Of a stretch of 64,000 nt of DNA, positions 47,567 to 59,842 are shown piece by piece. Every line of letters starts with the position of its first letter. Position 1 is the stretch's first letter. Under the pieces are notes generated by a model. The model had not been told where the DNA came from and searched no databases. It worked only from the letters and a program-made list of their open reading frames with translations. Source of the stretch: Daphnia carinata (lineage: Eukaryota; Arthropoda; Branchiopoda; Diplostraca; Daphniidae); the NCBI RefSeq assembly GCF_022539665.2, contig NC_081333.1, forward strand, positions 4,092,001 through 4,156,000, written 5' to 3'. The position numbers and the translations under genes are program-made.

Positions 47567-48157
47567 GGGCTTATTACGAGTCAAGGGGAAACGGGGCTTC
47601 AGAAAAGAAGGGAGCCCAGATATGCACTTCAATTTTTTTAATATCAAATACCGTCTGGGGAATCCGAATTAAGTATAGAAATGTCATGTCATCCATCCAA
47701 TCAATACAATTTATTCAGTGTCTTGCCCCAACCAAGAATTTTTTCAGATCCAATGTTACTATTAACCTATATTGAGAAAAGAAAAACAACACCGTTAAAC
47801 ATATCAACTGTTGATCATGTAACTTACATGACTCATAGATTCAACTTCTGGTGGAAGCTTGGGGAAGGACATACAAATTGCAGATTAACATCATTGTATA
47901 AGGCTCTTGAATGATAAACTAGCACCTGTACAATGTTGCACTGTTGATAGTTGTGTTCCCAGTACATGAAAATCCTTTCCTTTTGGATAAAATTTTTTTT
48001 GGTAGATTAGACCTGGTTGGCAAAAAGGAGGAGAAATTCTTCGTCATAAATTCAAAATTATTTGAAGAAAAATCCTTTCATACCTAAAGAGTCCATGTAT
48101 GATGTTCATCTCTGCAATGGCAGCAAAATTAAAACATCTTTAGGGCCATTTAAGTAC

Positions 48158-48645
48158 CCAGTTTCCCCAACACTCTGAACATAAAGGACAAGTTGTTCTT
48201 TAGACAGAGAAGTAAACTGAATAACTAAACAATAAATAATTGTTTGTTAAAATTCTATACTTATTTTGAATTCTTATTTGAAAAGTTTAGGTACCTGACT
48301 GTGTTCGCCTAATGCCAATTCATCCTCATGTTCAGTTAGATTTGAGTTTGGAAAAACCTCCTTCATTGTTTGGAAACTGTTCCGTTCCAATTTGTTCTTT
48401 TCCCCTAGCTGAGCTTGTAGACTCAAACTTTGAGCTACAAAACACAAATGAATAAAAGCAAATAAATAGAATCATTATGTATTAGGCCTTACCATCCTTA
48501 GCTTTGCTGTTATCTAATATTTTGTGCTGTTGCAATAATTGAGCCTGCAGGTCCATAATTTGATCTAATAAACAATAATTAATAATTCAAAACAAATATA
48601 ATAATGTTTATACTTACCATCCTTTTGTTGTATTATCTTATCCAT
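48158..48645 (-). CDS. Short coiled-coil gene in the right arm
   Basis: Mirror copy of the gene at 44950-45437, with the ATG at 48645 and the same splice sites. The sequences appear identical in the parts compared, so both copies are equally open. Unknown family. Confidence 0.48.
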
Positions 48646-49044
48646 TTTTCAATTGTTCCTCCAGCCATGCGTTATTCTCCATCCACGCTACTGAACTAAC
48701 TGCGAATGGCATCCAATGGACTGAAATTGCCTACGCCAGTAATAATGAGTCTGAGCGGTAGATGGCTACGTGTCGGAAAAAAAGAAAAAAGTGCGATTTT
48801 TTATTTTTTTTCCGCCATTTTTTTTTTTTTTTTTTTTTTTAATGTAAAACGGATTGCCATATAAAACGGATTGCCATAACGGATTGCCATATTGCCATAC
48901 CCCCCCCCCCCACAAAAATAAAATCGGTCTTTTTTCTGTTTTACTGCTATCACCATCTCCCGGTAAGATTTCTAGTTAATTCTCTATGTCCACTCACCGA
49001 ATTATTCTGCTGCATGGCGCTAGCTCTGTAGCGTACTGGAGCGC

Positions 49045-49365
49045 TAGCATTGCGTCAAATACTTGGTGTATTTCAAAAACGATTAATTTAATGAAAAAAT
49101 AACAACTTTCCCGGAATCAGTATTAAATTTTGAGTATATCCTGTGATACTCAACCAATTCCGATGAGTGTCAGTTTTTGCCGAAAAAAATTTTAAGCCCG
49201 AATAAATAAGCCCAAGCGCCAGTACGCTACAGCGCTAGCGCGATGCAGCAGAAATATTCGGTGAGTATATATAGAGAATTAACTAGAAATCTGAACGGTA
49301 GATGGCGATAGTAGTAAAACAGAAAAAAGCAGTATTTTTGGGGGGTAAAACGGATTGCCATAAAC
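49045..49365 (+). repeat. MITE-like repeat copy right of the inverted duplication
   Basis: Repeats the unit seen at 44143-44305 (49045-49216, ending GCCCGAATAAATAAGCCC). It is followed by GCGCCAGTACGCTACAGCGC and a stretch at 49268-49365 that resembles the left flank at about 44690-44765 (TAGATGGCGATAG then TAAAACGGATTGCCAT). Confidence 0.6.
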
Positions 49366-49445
49366 GTTCAGTTATCCACTTGCAATGTTTGTAACATTGT
49401 TATTTATGTGTTGGAAACTTCAACAATTTCTTTTTGTATTACACA

Positions 49446-49658
49446 GGTTTTCCCTCATTATCAGCTATTCACGCTGCTGATCCAGAAAATACTGAGCTAC
49501 CAATATTTTCTGTTATGCCATCTCTCAGTACAGATGAGCTCAGCCCTCATTCAGTCCCTCGTGTAACCAAAGAGATGTCCCATTTCATTGAAACCATTGT
49601 TTTGCATGGCATGCAAGCTACTTCGGTGGCTATTCTCACGCCAGTTTGGATGATGTAG
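49446..49658 (+). pseudogene. Isolated exon-like frame, possible 3' exon of the coiled-coil gene
   Basis: After an acceptor (ATTACACAG) a 71-codon frame opens in phase 1: GFPSLSAIHAADPENTELP then MPSLSTDELSPHSVPRV and FIETIVLHGMQATSVAILTP, stop at 49658. A diverged copy of its last 20 codons lies at 43488-43545 on the - strand. The phase fits the donor after NSKAKD in the coiled-coil gene. Probably a coding fragment separated from its gene by the inverted duplication. Confidence 0.4.
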
Positions 49659-50371
49659 CGCACCCATCAAGCGTTCGATGATCCTACATTCACCCGAACG
49701 CATCCTTATTTTTCAAAAAATCCCCTTACCTACTAAAAAAGAAAAGAAAAACAAACAAAACAAAACGTTGTTGTCATCAACGACTACATGCCGGTCGACT
49801 GTATGTTTGTTTTGTTCTTGTGTGTGTGTAGAGATATAATTTCGCCATCCATCATCATACAACGTTCGCATGCAACAATTTTATATACGGTATGTATCAT
49901 TTCAAGGAAAAAAGAGAGTGAGAGAATCAGAGAGGAGAAAGACAATTATTATGTATAACAAAGAGGGCAGAGCATATATAGCATAGAAAAGTATTAAAGG
50001 ATCCCCATATTTAAAAAAAAAGAAAAACAGAATTTTTTTTAGTATATATATGCAATAACATCTTTGATAATGACAAGCGTTTGGTCTTTAACTGGTCGTT
50101 GATGATCGTTCAACACCGTCGATACCTATACACCTACATCGATCCTGAAAACAAAAACATTATTTTTTTTTTTATTATTAGGCTATTCTTTGTTTTTATA
50201 ACGCGCCGCAATCATTTGTCAGCTTTGACTGTCGTATTCCGGCTGCCGGATGTCGCGTTTGATCGTTTCTCCAACGTCGTTGTCGTCGTTTTGATTCCAT
50301 TCGTTCGTTGTCTACCTCATCAAAGTCAAAAATTAAGAAAATTTTAAGTACAAAATCAAACAGCAAATTCA
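49659..50371. other. 3' flank of the large disordered-protein gene
   Basis: AT- and purine-rich sequence without a supported gene; probably 3' UTR of the gene to the right, which ends at 50372. Confidence 0.4.
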
Positions 50372-53300
50372 TTACGATGTGCTGCTTTTTTTGGCCGTCG
50401 TCTTGGAAGCCTTCTCCGCAGCGGCGGCTGCGATCCGCTGATCCATTCGGATTTTATAATGTCCCGAACCGACTGCAACCGGAGTCACTTTGATTCCGCT
50501 CACGGCTGCCACATGAAAACAAACAAACTCTCAAACTACTAAACATTTCAGTTATAGGATTGGCAATGCAAATTGTATACCCGAAGCATCATCCGGTTTG
50601 ACGGATGTGGAAGTAGTCCTCGTCTTGTAGGACGTGATGGTCACGAGGCGGTTCGTCCTGTTGGCCAGAGGAGTTCCACCGCTAGGAGCGCTAGTCGAAG
50701 TCTTACGATCGGCCTGAGAGCCCGGAGATTTCCGGGCGGAAGACGTCGGCAATTTGGCGGATGAAGCGGCCGTCGCGTTGCGGAGCGTGCTGCCACCTGT
50801 CGGCGTTCTCGCGCACCTCTTTTTGACATCCGCCGACGGGTTGACCTGCTGGAGCGCGCGCGGAGGTCGAACAGGTGGCGCCACAGGCGTGGCGCTTTTG
50901 CTTCCGCCGGATCTGTTGGCAGATCCTTTCGCCGGATCGCCAGTGGATTTGGAACTACCGCTGCCATTGGATCGCCGTCGCAGTCCAGACGTCGAGCTGG
51001 TAGATGGCGAAGCGGATGCGCTGGATCGATGATTGGCCCCCTTCGAACTACCCGCCCCGCCTCGACTCCTGCTGGGCGGTGTCCTCGCCGAAGACTTGAC
51101 GGACACAGCCGGAACGCTGCTCTTATCTTTCCTGATCACAGTTGGATGCCGTTGAGTTTTATTCCTGCGGATGCCGCCGGATCCCGACCTGGAAAAGTCA
51201 GAACCGACCGACGATGAGTCCGTCGTCGTCTGACAGACGCTGATGGCGATCGAAGCCGATTCCGAAGTGGCGCAAGAGAATTCATCCGTCACCGGAGTGG
51301 CACACGAAGATGACGAGACGGCCGAGTCCAGCAACGAAGGCCGATCCGGACGATTGATGATGTCGCTGAGTTTGACGCTGCGCTCGCTGCAACTCGAGTA
51401 GCGCGTCGTGTTGGTCATCGTCGTCGAGGACGTGGTGCGGATGCTGCGCTCGTCGTCCGTCGTCGTGTCCATGACGTCCAGGACGGATCCGAACGACGAC
51501 GTGCTCATGCCTTCCGCTTCGCTCGACGGCCGATGAAAGAAATCGTCACATCCGTACGCTTCCGCCGGCTGCGGCGATGGGGAAGAGAACGCTTCCACCG
51601 CCACTTCCAGCAGCGTCTTCTCTTCGCTGAACGATGATGAAGAGCATCCGACCTCGCTCGACTCTTCCATGATCGTCTCCGTCTTGGCCATCCGCGATTT
51701 CTTCGTTTCGATGACGGAATTGCCGAAGAATTTGCGGACCAAAAGAGCGGCTTTCTCTTCCGGCATGCCGGACGTCAATTCGATGGAATTACTCCTCTTG
51801 GCCGGCTGCGCTTTTGCTCCTTCCGGAAGGCGGTGGATTTAAAGCGGAAGCGAAAGATGACGTGGTCTCTTCTCTCGTTTTGTTGGCAGCAAATCGAGTG
51901 CTGGACCGGCTGCTGAACGTGGTGGACGTCATCTTGCGGATGATCGAGTCCCTCAATTCGTCATGGTCAGACAGGGCTTCATCTAGCGTCGAATCAAACT
52001 GACTCATCACTTCCTCGACGCTCGGCTCCCGCAACTCGTTCGATTCTGCCAAAAATTCAAATGAGCGAACGCATGTCTAATTCAATTAAGTCATCGTTGA
52101 AGTTAAAATGCTTATTGAATATCTACGAGTTTCTCTTTTTGATTGACGACTCTGCCATTGGCCGACGCAGGTCCAGCTCATTACCATCACTCCATTTGAA
52201 TTTAATTGAATTTAAAAAAAACAAAATAAAACAAAAGACTGACGTCATCACGGGCTAATACTAACCGGATGGCTTGTGATGGACAACGTGAAGGGTTGGC
52301 TGGACGGCGTCATGTTCGACTGGCGAGGTCATCGCGAACGATTGCCGCCTCTTTTGCCCCGGGCTTGTCTGATTGGCTGCCGTGGCTGACGTCGGCACGT
52401 CGCCATTTTGGCTGGCGTGGTGGCAGCCGACGTCTCTCGTTTCGTTCGTCTGGCTCAACTTGGCCGCCGCCCGCAGCTGCGGATGCCCTTCCGCCAGCAA
52501 CTTGGTGGTTTCCCGCAAGCGCTGCAGCTGATGATTAGCCGGCTTCATTTCGGCCGCTTCCGCCGCCCGCCCACTATCCGCTTCGATTGAATCACGGCGA
52601 TTCGACGTCACTAAATTTTTACACTCATCTTTTAAATACAACTCATTTTTTTTTTTTTTTTTTCAAGATTTAAACAATAATTGTGGGAAAACGAAAACAA
52701 TTGGGGGTTATGACTAAAACATCCTGGTAATGAGATATACAAACGTCACCTAATACCCTCTGCCACGTAACACCGTAACACGCTACCGTTATTCTTATCA
52801 TTTTGCAAAAGCACGTGATCTCAGTGTCGTGTTTCAATTACCCCCCCTCCTAATTCGGGTTTAAACTTTGACGCGGGCATTTTCAAAAAGGTTTAAGGTA
52901 ATGTGAATCGGGTACCTGTCGAACGTTGGTGCGTCATCTCGCTGGACGCCGTGGACTGGAAGAATGTGCGCGCTTCGTTGACGCTGCCGGAAGGCCGGAT
53001 TTCGCGGACGACGAAGCGATTTTCAGGCATTTTGGAACCGCTCTTGGAATGCGAAAGCGCTGGATAAAAAGCACTGGGTTTGTCGATTTTGACGGGGTAA
53101 GGGCTGCTGCTGGCCGACGGATTGCCAATGTCCGTTTTGGCCACAGGGGTCGTGACGGTTCGTTCAGCTTCCGATTCCGGCCGGACGACGTCGAGAGAAC
53201 GGATCTCTTCGATGGTTTCGTTGAGCTGAGCGATCGTCTCATCGATCGTCCTCGTTTCATCCACCGTCGTCTGCTGCTGCCGGACGGAAGACGATGGATG

Positions 53301-56300
53301 CCTCTTCATGGCACTGGATTCCGCTTCCGGCTCGAGCGAGTGATAGCCGTGGTCAGCCCTGACGGACGAAGGATCCGATTCCAGCGGCGACGTCACCTCC
53401 GCTTCCAGTTGCGTAGAAACCGGAGGCCGGAAGACGGATTCTTTGACTTCGCAGCGAGCCACCATCATGACCGGATTGGGACGCAGATTGCGGATGAGTT
53501 CGGCCGCCGACATGCCGGGAATGGTGGCCGTCGAAGACTCGGATGTCGTCGAACAGGGCGACCTTCCGCGCGAGAAAAAATTGTCCGGCGTCGGAGCTCT
53601 GGCCGCAAAGGGCGGAGTCTTCTTCCGGTTCATTTCCAGCCTCCAAGGAGGCACGACAGCTTCCGGCTCCGACTGCTGTTGCTGCTGTTGCTGCTGCTGC
53701 TGCTGAACCGGAATCGAGTGTATCGTCGGAGGCTGTTCGACGTGCTTCAAATGTATCCGCCACGGCAGGATTTCCTGATGTTCCGGCGGAGGTTCTCTCT
53801 TCTGATTGGTCATGGAGACCGTGATTCCGGAATGAACCGATTGACTGGCCGTCACGTGAGCGGGAATGACTGGAACAGTCGTCTGAGTGACTGCGATGAC
53901 GGCCGGTTTAACGACAGGCTCAATGTCCAGCAAGTTCTCGACGCTCCGCTTCTTCAAGATGCTCTTCGGAGCCGGAATCGTTTCCTTCTCTTCCAAAATG
54001 ACGATCTTCCGCTCGACGGACGAATCGAAATTGACGATGCCGTTGCGGATGACCACCGGAGCCGGCCTGCAAATCGGAACCTCAACCGAAGACGTCGTCG
54101 AGTAGGCTTTCATCATCGGCGGATAACTATCGACGATCACCGACTCCTTGACCGGAACAGCTGGATGTCCAGTAGGAGGGACGATTGCGTAAGGTTTCCT
54201 CGGCTGGAGCAAAGAGCGGAATGTATCACTGGTCGTCGTGGAAGGCACTGCGTTCGAGCTGTTGATGTGCGCGTTCGATTCCGGTAGGTTTTTAATGTCG
54301 TCCCCGAACCGCCGGAGTGGCAAACCGTGGCTGGCGGATTGGACATTGGTTCCAAACTCCAACGTCGGCTGATGAACGGAGGCCGTTTGATGGATAACGG
54401 TCGATTTGACTTCTTCCAGTTTCTCCTGCCACTGGCGCAGACGCGATTCCGGACTCCTGGAACGAATCCGCCTGGGCCTGGACCTCTTCTGATCGCTTTC
54501 TTCCTTCACATCGGCTCCGAAGGCCACTTTTTTGGCTTTACGCACTTCCATCGTTGTCAGATCTTCGTTGGAATTCTTGACGGACGCCACGGCCGAACTG
54601 CACTCGGTCCAATCGCCCATCGAGTAGACGGAGCCCGTCTCCGTGTTGACGGCCGAGGCCGAATCCATCCGATCGTGTCGCAGCGCGACGCCGTTGGTCG
54701 ACACTAGAGGAGTCTCTTCCAGCATCCGCATCAACTCGATGGAGCGGTGATGATTCAACTTGCTGCTGGAGGCCGTTTCGCACGTGAACGAGTCGACCGT
54801 GCCGACGCTGTGCAGACTCTCCCTGGACGAGTTGACGATCACGATCGAGCTGGACGTCGGTTTCTGGACGGACTTGGCCGGCACCAAACGGAACGTGGTC
54901 GTATTGTTGCTGTGACTGGACTCGATGACCGTCTGCTGATTGGCCAGCTCGCCTTTGGATTCGCTCGAAGTCGGCACTTTGACGGGCCTTTCTTCCGCTT
55001 TGCTGGCCGTCGGTTCCTGTGCCGTGCTGGACAGGAGGTTTTCGCGCGAGTTGCGCAAGTGCTGCTGGATCTTGCTGGTCGTGCCCGTGTTCGTGAACGT
55101 GAAGATGGGCGTGTAATGATGCGGTTTGGTGGGCGATGGTAAATTAGAAGCCGAAGAAGCCGGCCCGGCCGATGGATCGGGATCGACGAGAGAGAGTCCC
55201 GTAGGCCGGAGTTTAACGCCCAGCCAGATGGGCGTTTCCATCGGCGGCGGAGATTTGATGGCGGGCGGTTTGCGACGTCCGTCGCGCAGACTCCGGCGCA
55301 CTCGCAAATCTCTCAGCCAAATTGGCTCCGCTTCTTCCAGGACGTTAGTGGCCGACCGGCTGCTTTCCGAGCGCTGGATCGACGTGGGAGTAGGTGTCCG
55401 TCTCGCCTGGCCGGCTGGTTTGTGATCGGCCGCGGCCGATGACGAAGGCGGGTCTTTCGATTTGATGCGGTTCTCTTCCGACTCGTCGTCGGCCGACACA
55501 TCGTCCATCGATCGCTCGAAATACGAGAGACGGGACGATCCGCTGGGCGATTTGCCCGTCTCCTCTTCCGCCTGTTTTGGCGACGGATTTTTAATCCAAG
55601 GAGGGATCATCTTCTCAATAGCGCTGGACGTCGAACGGACGGTGGAGCTGAGACTGTCGCAAGAGCGACTGACGGCCCCGGTAGAAGGCACGTCCGAGCT
55701 GCCGGAAGTGTTGAGCAAACTTTGGAGCTTATCGGCCGCTTCGAAGCCGTAAGATTGCCGGCGCTCGTACCACGCTTCCGTCCTGTTCCGCCCACCGGAC
55801 CGACGCTGCTGTTCCGTGATGGACGCGTTGCTGTTGGACTCGTCGAGATCGTCGAACGACATCGAGATCGACATGGTCCGCAACGACGAACCGCCGAAAC
55901 TCGACGCCGGGCTGCCCCTTTCGCCGTAAAGGTACGTCGACGCTGGTAAGGTCTTGGTTACAACCGGTTCTGGAGGTTCCAGTTCTCGTACGTCCGGCTC
56001 TTCTTCTTCTTCTTCTTCTTCTTCTTGTTTCTGTTGTTCCACGCGTTGCTGACGTCGTTGTTCGATGGTCCGACGGGCATTGAAAGCGCTGGCCCGTGTA
56101 TTGGCGCGGTGCGTTTCGTCCAGCGATGTGTTCGACATGGCGGCCTGTTCCGTCACGGCTTTGGTCGCGAGCACATCGCTCGACTGACTGGACGTGACTG
56201 GCCCTGCGAAGGCCGGCCCACCGTTGAGCAAAGTGATGTTGATGCTGCTGCTGCTGGACGATCCAGCAGCAGCGGCCGGTGCGGCGCCAGTCCGAGGGCC

Positions 56301-59061
56301 TAACGTGATGATGGTCCGTCTTCGAACCACTTCGCCGTCCTCGCCGACCGACTCCTTGTCGTTGATTTCAACGACGTCCGTCATGGCCGGATGTGGAGCG
56401 GAAGAAGACGACTCCGAAGCCGAAGAGGAGAGTTCGTCCATGACGAAATCCAAATCTTCACGTTCTGGAAGAGGTGGCGGACTGTTGGCCGGCAGAGACG
56501 GAGGAGTTCCAGATCGGCTGCTGTTCCAGTCGTGTGTGGCCGGAGGCGCTAAATTCGAAACGGCTGGAATGGCTTGTTCCACCTGTTTCTGATGGAATTT
56601 TGGGGGCGGAGGTCGTGGCGGAGGCGTCCTACTTTTCCCAGCGCGGGTGGCGTCCGTCCCGTTCATCGTCGTCGGAACGGACAGTAGGGCAACAGGTGGC
56701 GCTGGAACGGGTTTCTCTTGATGCGGCAGCTGCTCGCGTTCGTCGTACGGCAACGATCCTTGGCTGTTGACTCGACGATATCGGACGGTGGGCGGCCTCC
56801 TTCCGCCCAGCGATCCCTTGCGGGCGATCGATCCTTTACCCAACTGAGCTGCCAGGTCCAGCTGTTGCGTCGGTAACTGCCAATGAGACAAAAACAATTT
56901 GCTTAAACATTTGTTTCATCATGACGGATGTCCTTTTGGTGACGTCAATCACATAACCGGCACCTTGGATGCCTTTGCAATGCGTTAAACATGAAAACCC
57001 GGATGCAAATTTCTCTGATTGCTTCAGTTAGGCGCTTTTTAAAGGCATTCCCCCCGCCCCCTTTAGTGACCTTGTCATTGATTTAAATTCCATGATTTTT
57101 ACATCAACTACGCCGAGATGATGATGGAATGTTGTCTCAGCAGTTGTTAATCGAACTGGAACGACACCACAACAATAACAACCAACCCACTAGAAAAAAA
57201 CAAAACAAAAAAAACAGGTGTGTTCCAAATGCGATCTTGATTGCCATTCGACTGTTATGCCAGAGGCAATGCAATCTACGGCGCCAACAAGTCACGCTCC
57301 AACACGGTCAGCATTCCCGTTCGTTTTTCGTGCTCTGTTCTTCCCGTCACGCATTCATCCTCCTCTTTTATTAAAAAAAAAAAAAATCCCTATCTTCTTC
57401 CGCATAGTCAGCCGTTGCAGCCTGGAACACGTTTTTTTTGTACCTGCAAGTCGTCCAGGTATTGAGCCGAAGACATGAGCGTTGGATTGGACGTTGCGCC
57501 CGTTGTCGATGGCGTCGTCTGGAACTGAGTCGTGGAACTGGAACTTTGACCGTGAAAGACGACGCCCTCGGTCACAGTTGATGTTGAATATTCGCTCCAC
57601 TGGCTCGTGCTGACCGTCGTCGATCGGACGAACAATCCCGGCGCCACCGTCGTTTTCGATTCGGCCCATTGACTGGCGTGCTGGACGTGCCGCACCGGCC
57701 TCACTGGAGGACTGTCCACCATGACAGCCGACGCTTCCTCTTCGCCGTGTTGAGTTGCACGATGATGATGGCGATCGGCAGACGATCCTGTTGTTGGTGT
57801 TGGTCCAAATGGCGCCGCTGTGAAACCCTTCAAAGTCGACGCTCCGCCTGGCGGGAACATCTGCAATTCAAAAAAAAATAAATAAATATTCCATCATTCA
57901 GCGATGATTTGTTTGAAAATACGGACACAGTCATGGAACAGGGTGGAGCCGTCGAACAAAGAATGACGTCATCACCGTCCGTTTTTTTTTTTCACGAACA
58001 AATATTTATTCAAAAAAACAAAAAAAAAAGAAGGTGGGGCTAGGTAAGTGACGTTTAACCCTTAAATGCAAATGAGAACAAACATGAACATTCACGTGAT
58101 GTTCAATTGTTTGTTTTTTCTTTCTCATCAGTTTCGAATCGATGTCATAACGGGGTCTCTCTGTCAACATCACGGCCAGGGACTAAAACAAGGAAGTGCC
58201 CGAAATGACAGGTGGCAAGGAACAAGAGGCACTTCATGGAACGGTGCGATGGAGGAATGCGAGTCACAACGTCATTGATTTCTCAGCATCGATTCGGCAG
58301 ACAGGCTTCCCGTTGCCATCGTTCGGGAAAAAAAAAACACATTGACCACAATCTTCACGCAAAACTGAACGTGATCCTCTTTGAAAAACAATCCCGCGAA
58401 ACATCGTTCATCTTAAAAAGCCCAACCCCAACAAACATCGAAATGCTGGTTTTGATTTGTTTTTGGAACAGCGGAACAGCGTCGCACGTCACGCGTGATG
58501 ACCATCAATTCTGAAGAAAAGAAAAAAACATTGTCCTCCCAAATCTGGCGGCTTCAACGACTCAATCCATCAAAACAGCAACCGACACAAAAGGAGTAAC
58601 AGTAGACATTAATAAGTTTTGAAAAACAAAAAATCGGCCTGGATTTGAACTAAAAAAAACAAAACAAATGAAGGTTCCAGTTTTTCCAAACTAGCGGCGT
58701 TTATGATGAAACCTGTCTGCTAACAGATGGAACTCGCAGCCAAATTTGAGCACGTGAAAAGCTATTCGTATTCTATTTGTTCCGCTCGATCTCATCCAAC
58801 ACGACATTTCGATTCAATCAAATTATAACATTAGACCCAATTTTTCTATTCAATTAACGATCTGCTGTTGAAAAATCAAAAACCTTATTATGCAGTCGTG
58901 ATCGTTGCCAGTTTTCAGGACGCCCTCGCAATTAGATAAGATTTATCCAAATTGCGTTTACATTTTGATATGGAAGCGCAGTCTTAGAAACCCAAAAACA
59001 AAAGAAGGAAAATACAACTGACCGTGAAGAGTTGAAGCGGCTGGTTGGTCTTGGTGGTCAT
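50372..59061 (-). CDS. Very large Ser/Pro-rich disordered protein, uncharacterised
   Basis: Exons inferred: 59061-59023 (MTTKTNQPLQLFT), 57860-57444, 56876-52916 (a single 3.96-kb exon), 52610-52266, 52045 to about 51790, about 51830-50581 and 50505-50372; about 2,100 residues. Content is low-complexity: poly-Q (11 Q near 53690), poly-E (near 56010), Ser/Thr-rich blocks and PPPRPPPPK proline motifs. A recurring P-x-W element appears (PPWIKNPSP, PIWLRDLR, PIWLGVKL, PWRIHLKH, PPWRLEMN). The last exon encodes GIKVTPVAVGSGHYKIRMDQ. All joins fit in phase except between 51830 and 51789, where the frame changes (see findings). Probably a cytoskeletal or signalling scaffold; no named family is recognised. 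The GC-rich coding region contrasts with AT-rich surroundings. Confidence 0.65.
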
Positions 59062-59810
59062 GTTCCCGCGTGCCCGCAAGACGTGCTCGAATAGCCGAGA
59101 CGTCGAGTTCGTTCACGACTCCAAGGACTTGTCCATAAGAAGATGCAAGAAGCCAATCGGATCCTTCTTCTTTTTTTTTTCGTGTGTGTCTATTGTTTGA
59201 ATTTTCCTTCCTTCTATTTCAAGAACCTGTGGGGTGATTGTATAAAAAAAAAAAAAAAAAGGAAGATGGTGAAATTGAGGGATCGACTCAAAGGCAGCCA
59301 AAACAATTGAAAACGGCTAATAGAAAAGAATGCGGGAAGAAGAGAGAACAAACGTGAATCGGAATCTCGAGAGATTCGCCCTCAAGCTACGTCTTTTGTC
59401 TTCAGCCGCCCGTGTTATTTCATTTTTATTTCATCGTTTGCTGCTTTATATATTTTTTTTTTTTTTTTACGAATTCTTAAACTTTGAATCGGCAATAGTC
59501 ATTTATATTAAAATACTATAAGGCCAATTTTTAACTAACAAGTTTTTGCAACAACAAAAGAAGAAAAAGAGCGGCCGGTTTTTTTCACGCGAGTTCAATG
59601 TCACTAGCGTTCCATTTCGGGACTGTTTTCCTTATGTAGTCAAAAGATGCTTTAGATGCTTATCGAAAAGAACCCACCTTTCTTTTTAAATCCCCCCCCC
59701 TCCTCACCTTCCACGACTGTAATCCTCACGGCTATTTAACTGGCAGTTCACTCTTCGCAGAAAATAATCACGAAGCAAATGAACCGCCATCATCATCGTG
59801 TATCCAGCAG

Positions 59811-59842
<32 letters not shown>

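Larger units (their letters stand above)
47055..48862 (-). repeat. Right arm of the large inverted duplication
   Basis: The reverse complement of the left arm over about 1.8 kb with few differences, the main ones being a longer homopolymer at 48817-48840 and extra copies of GGATTGCCAT at 48852-48893. Beyond 48862 the flank still shows short related motifs, including a C-run at 48901-48910. Confidence 0.85.

Noticed and set aside
53443-56770. Many long + strand frames opposite the large exon, up to 453 codons
   Set aside because: They are shadows of the GC-rich - strand coding exon; the - strand frame is far longer and continuous with spliced neighbours.
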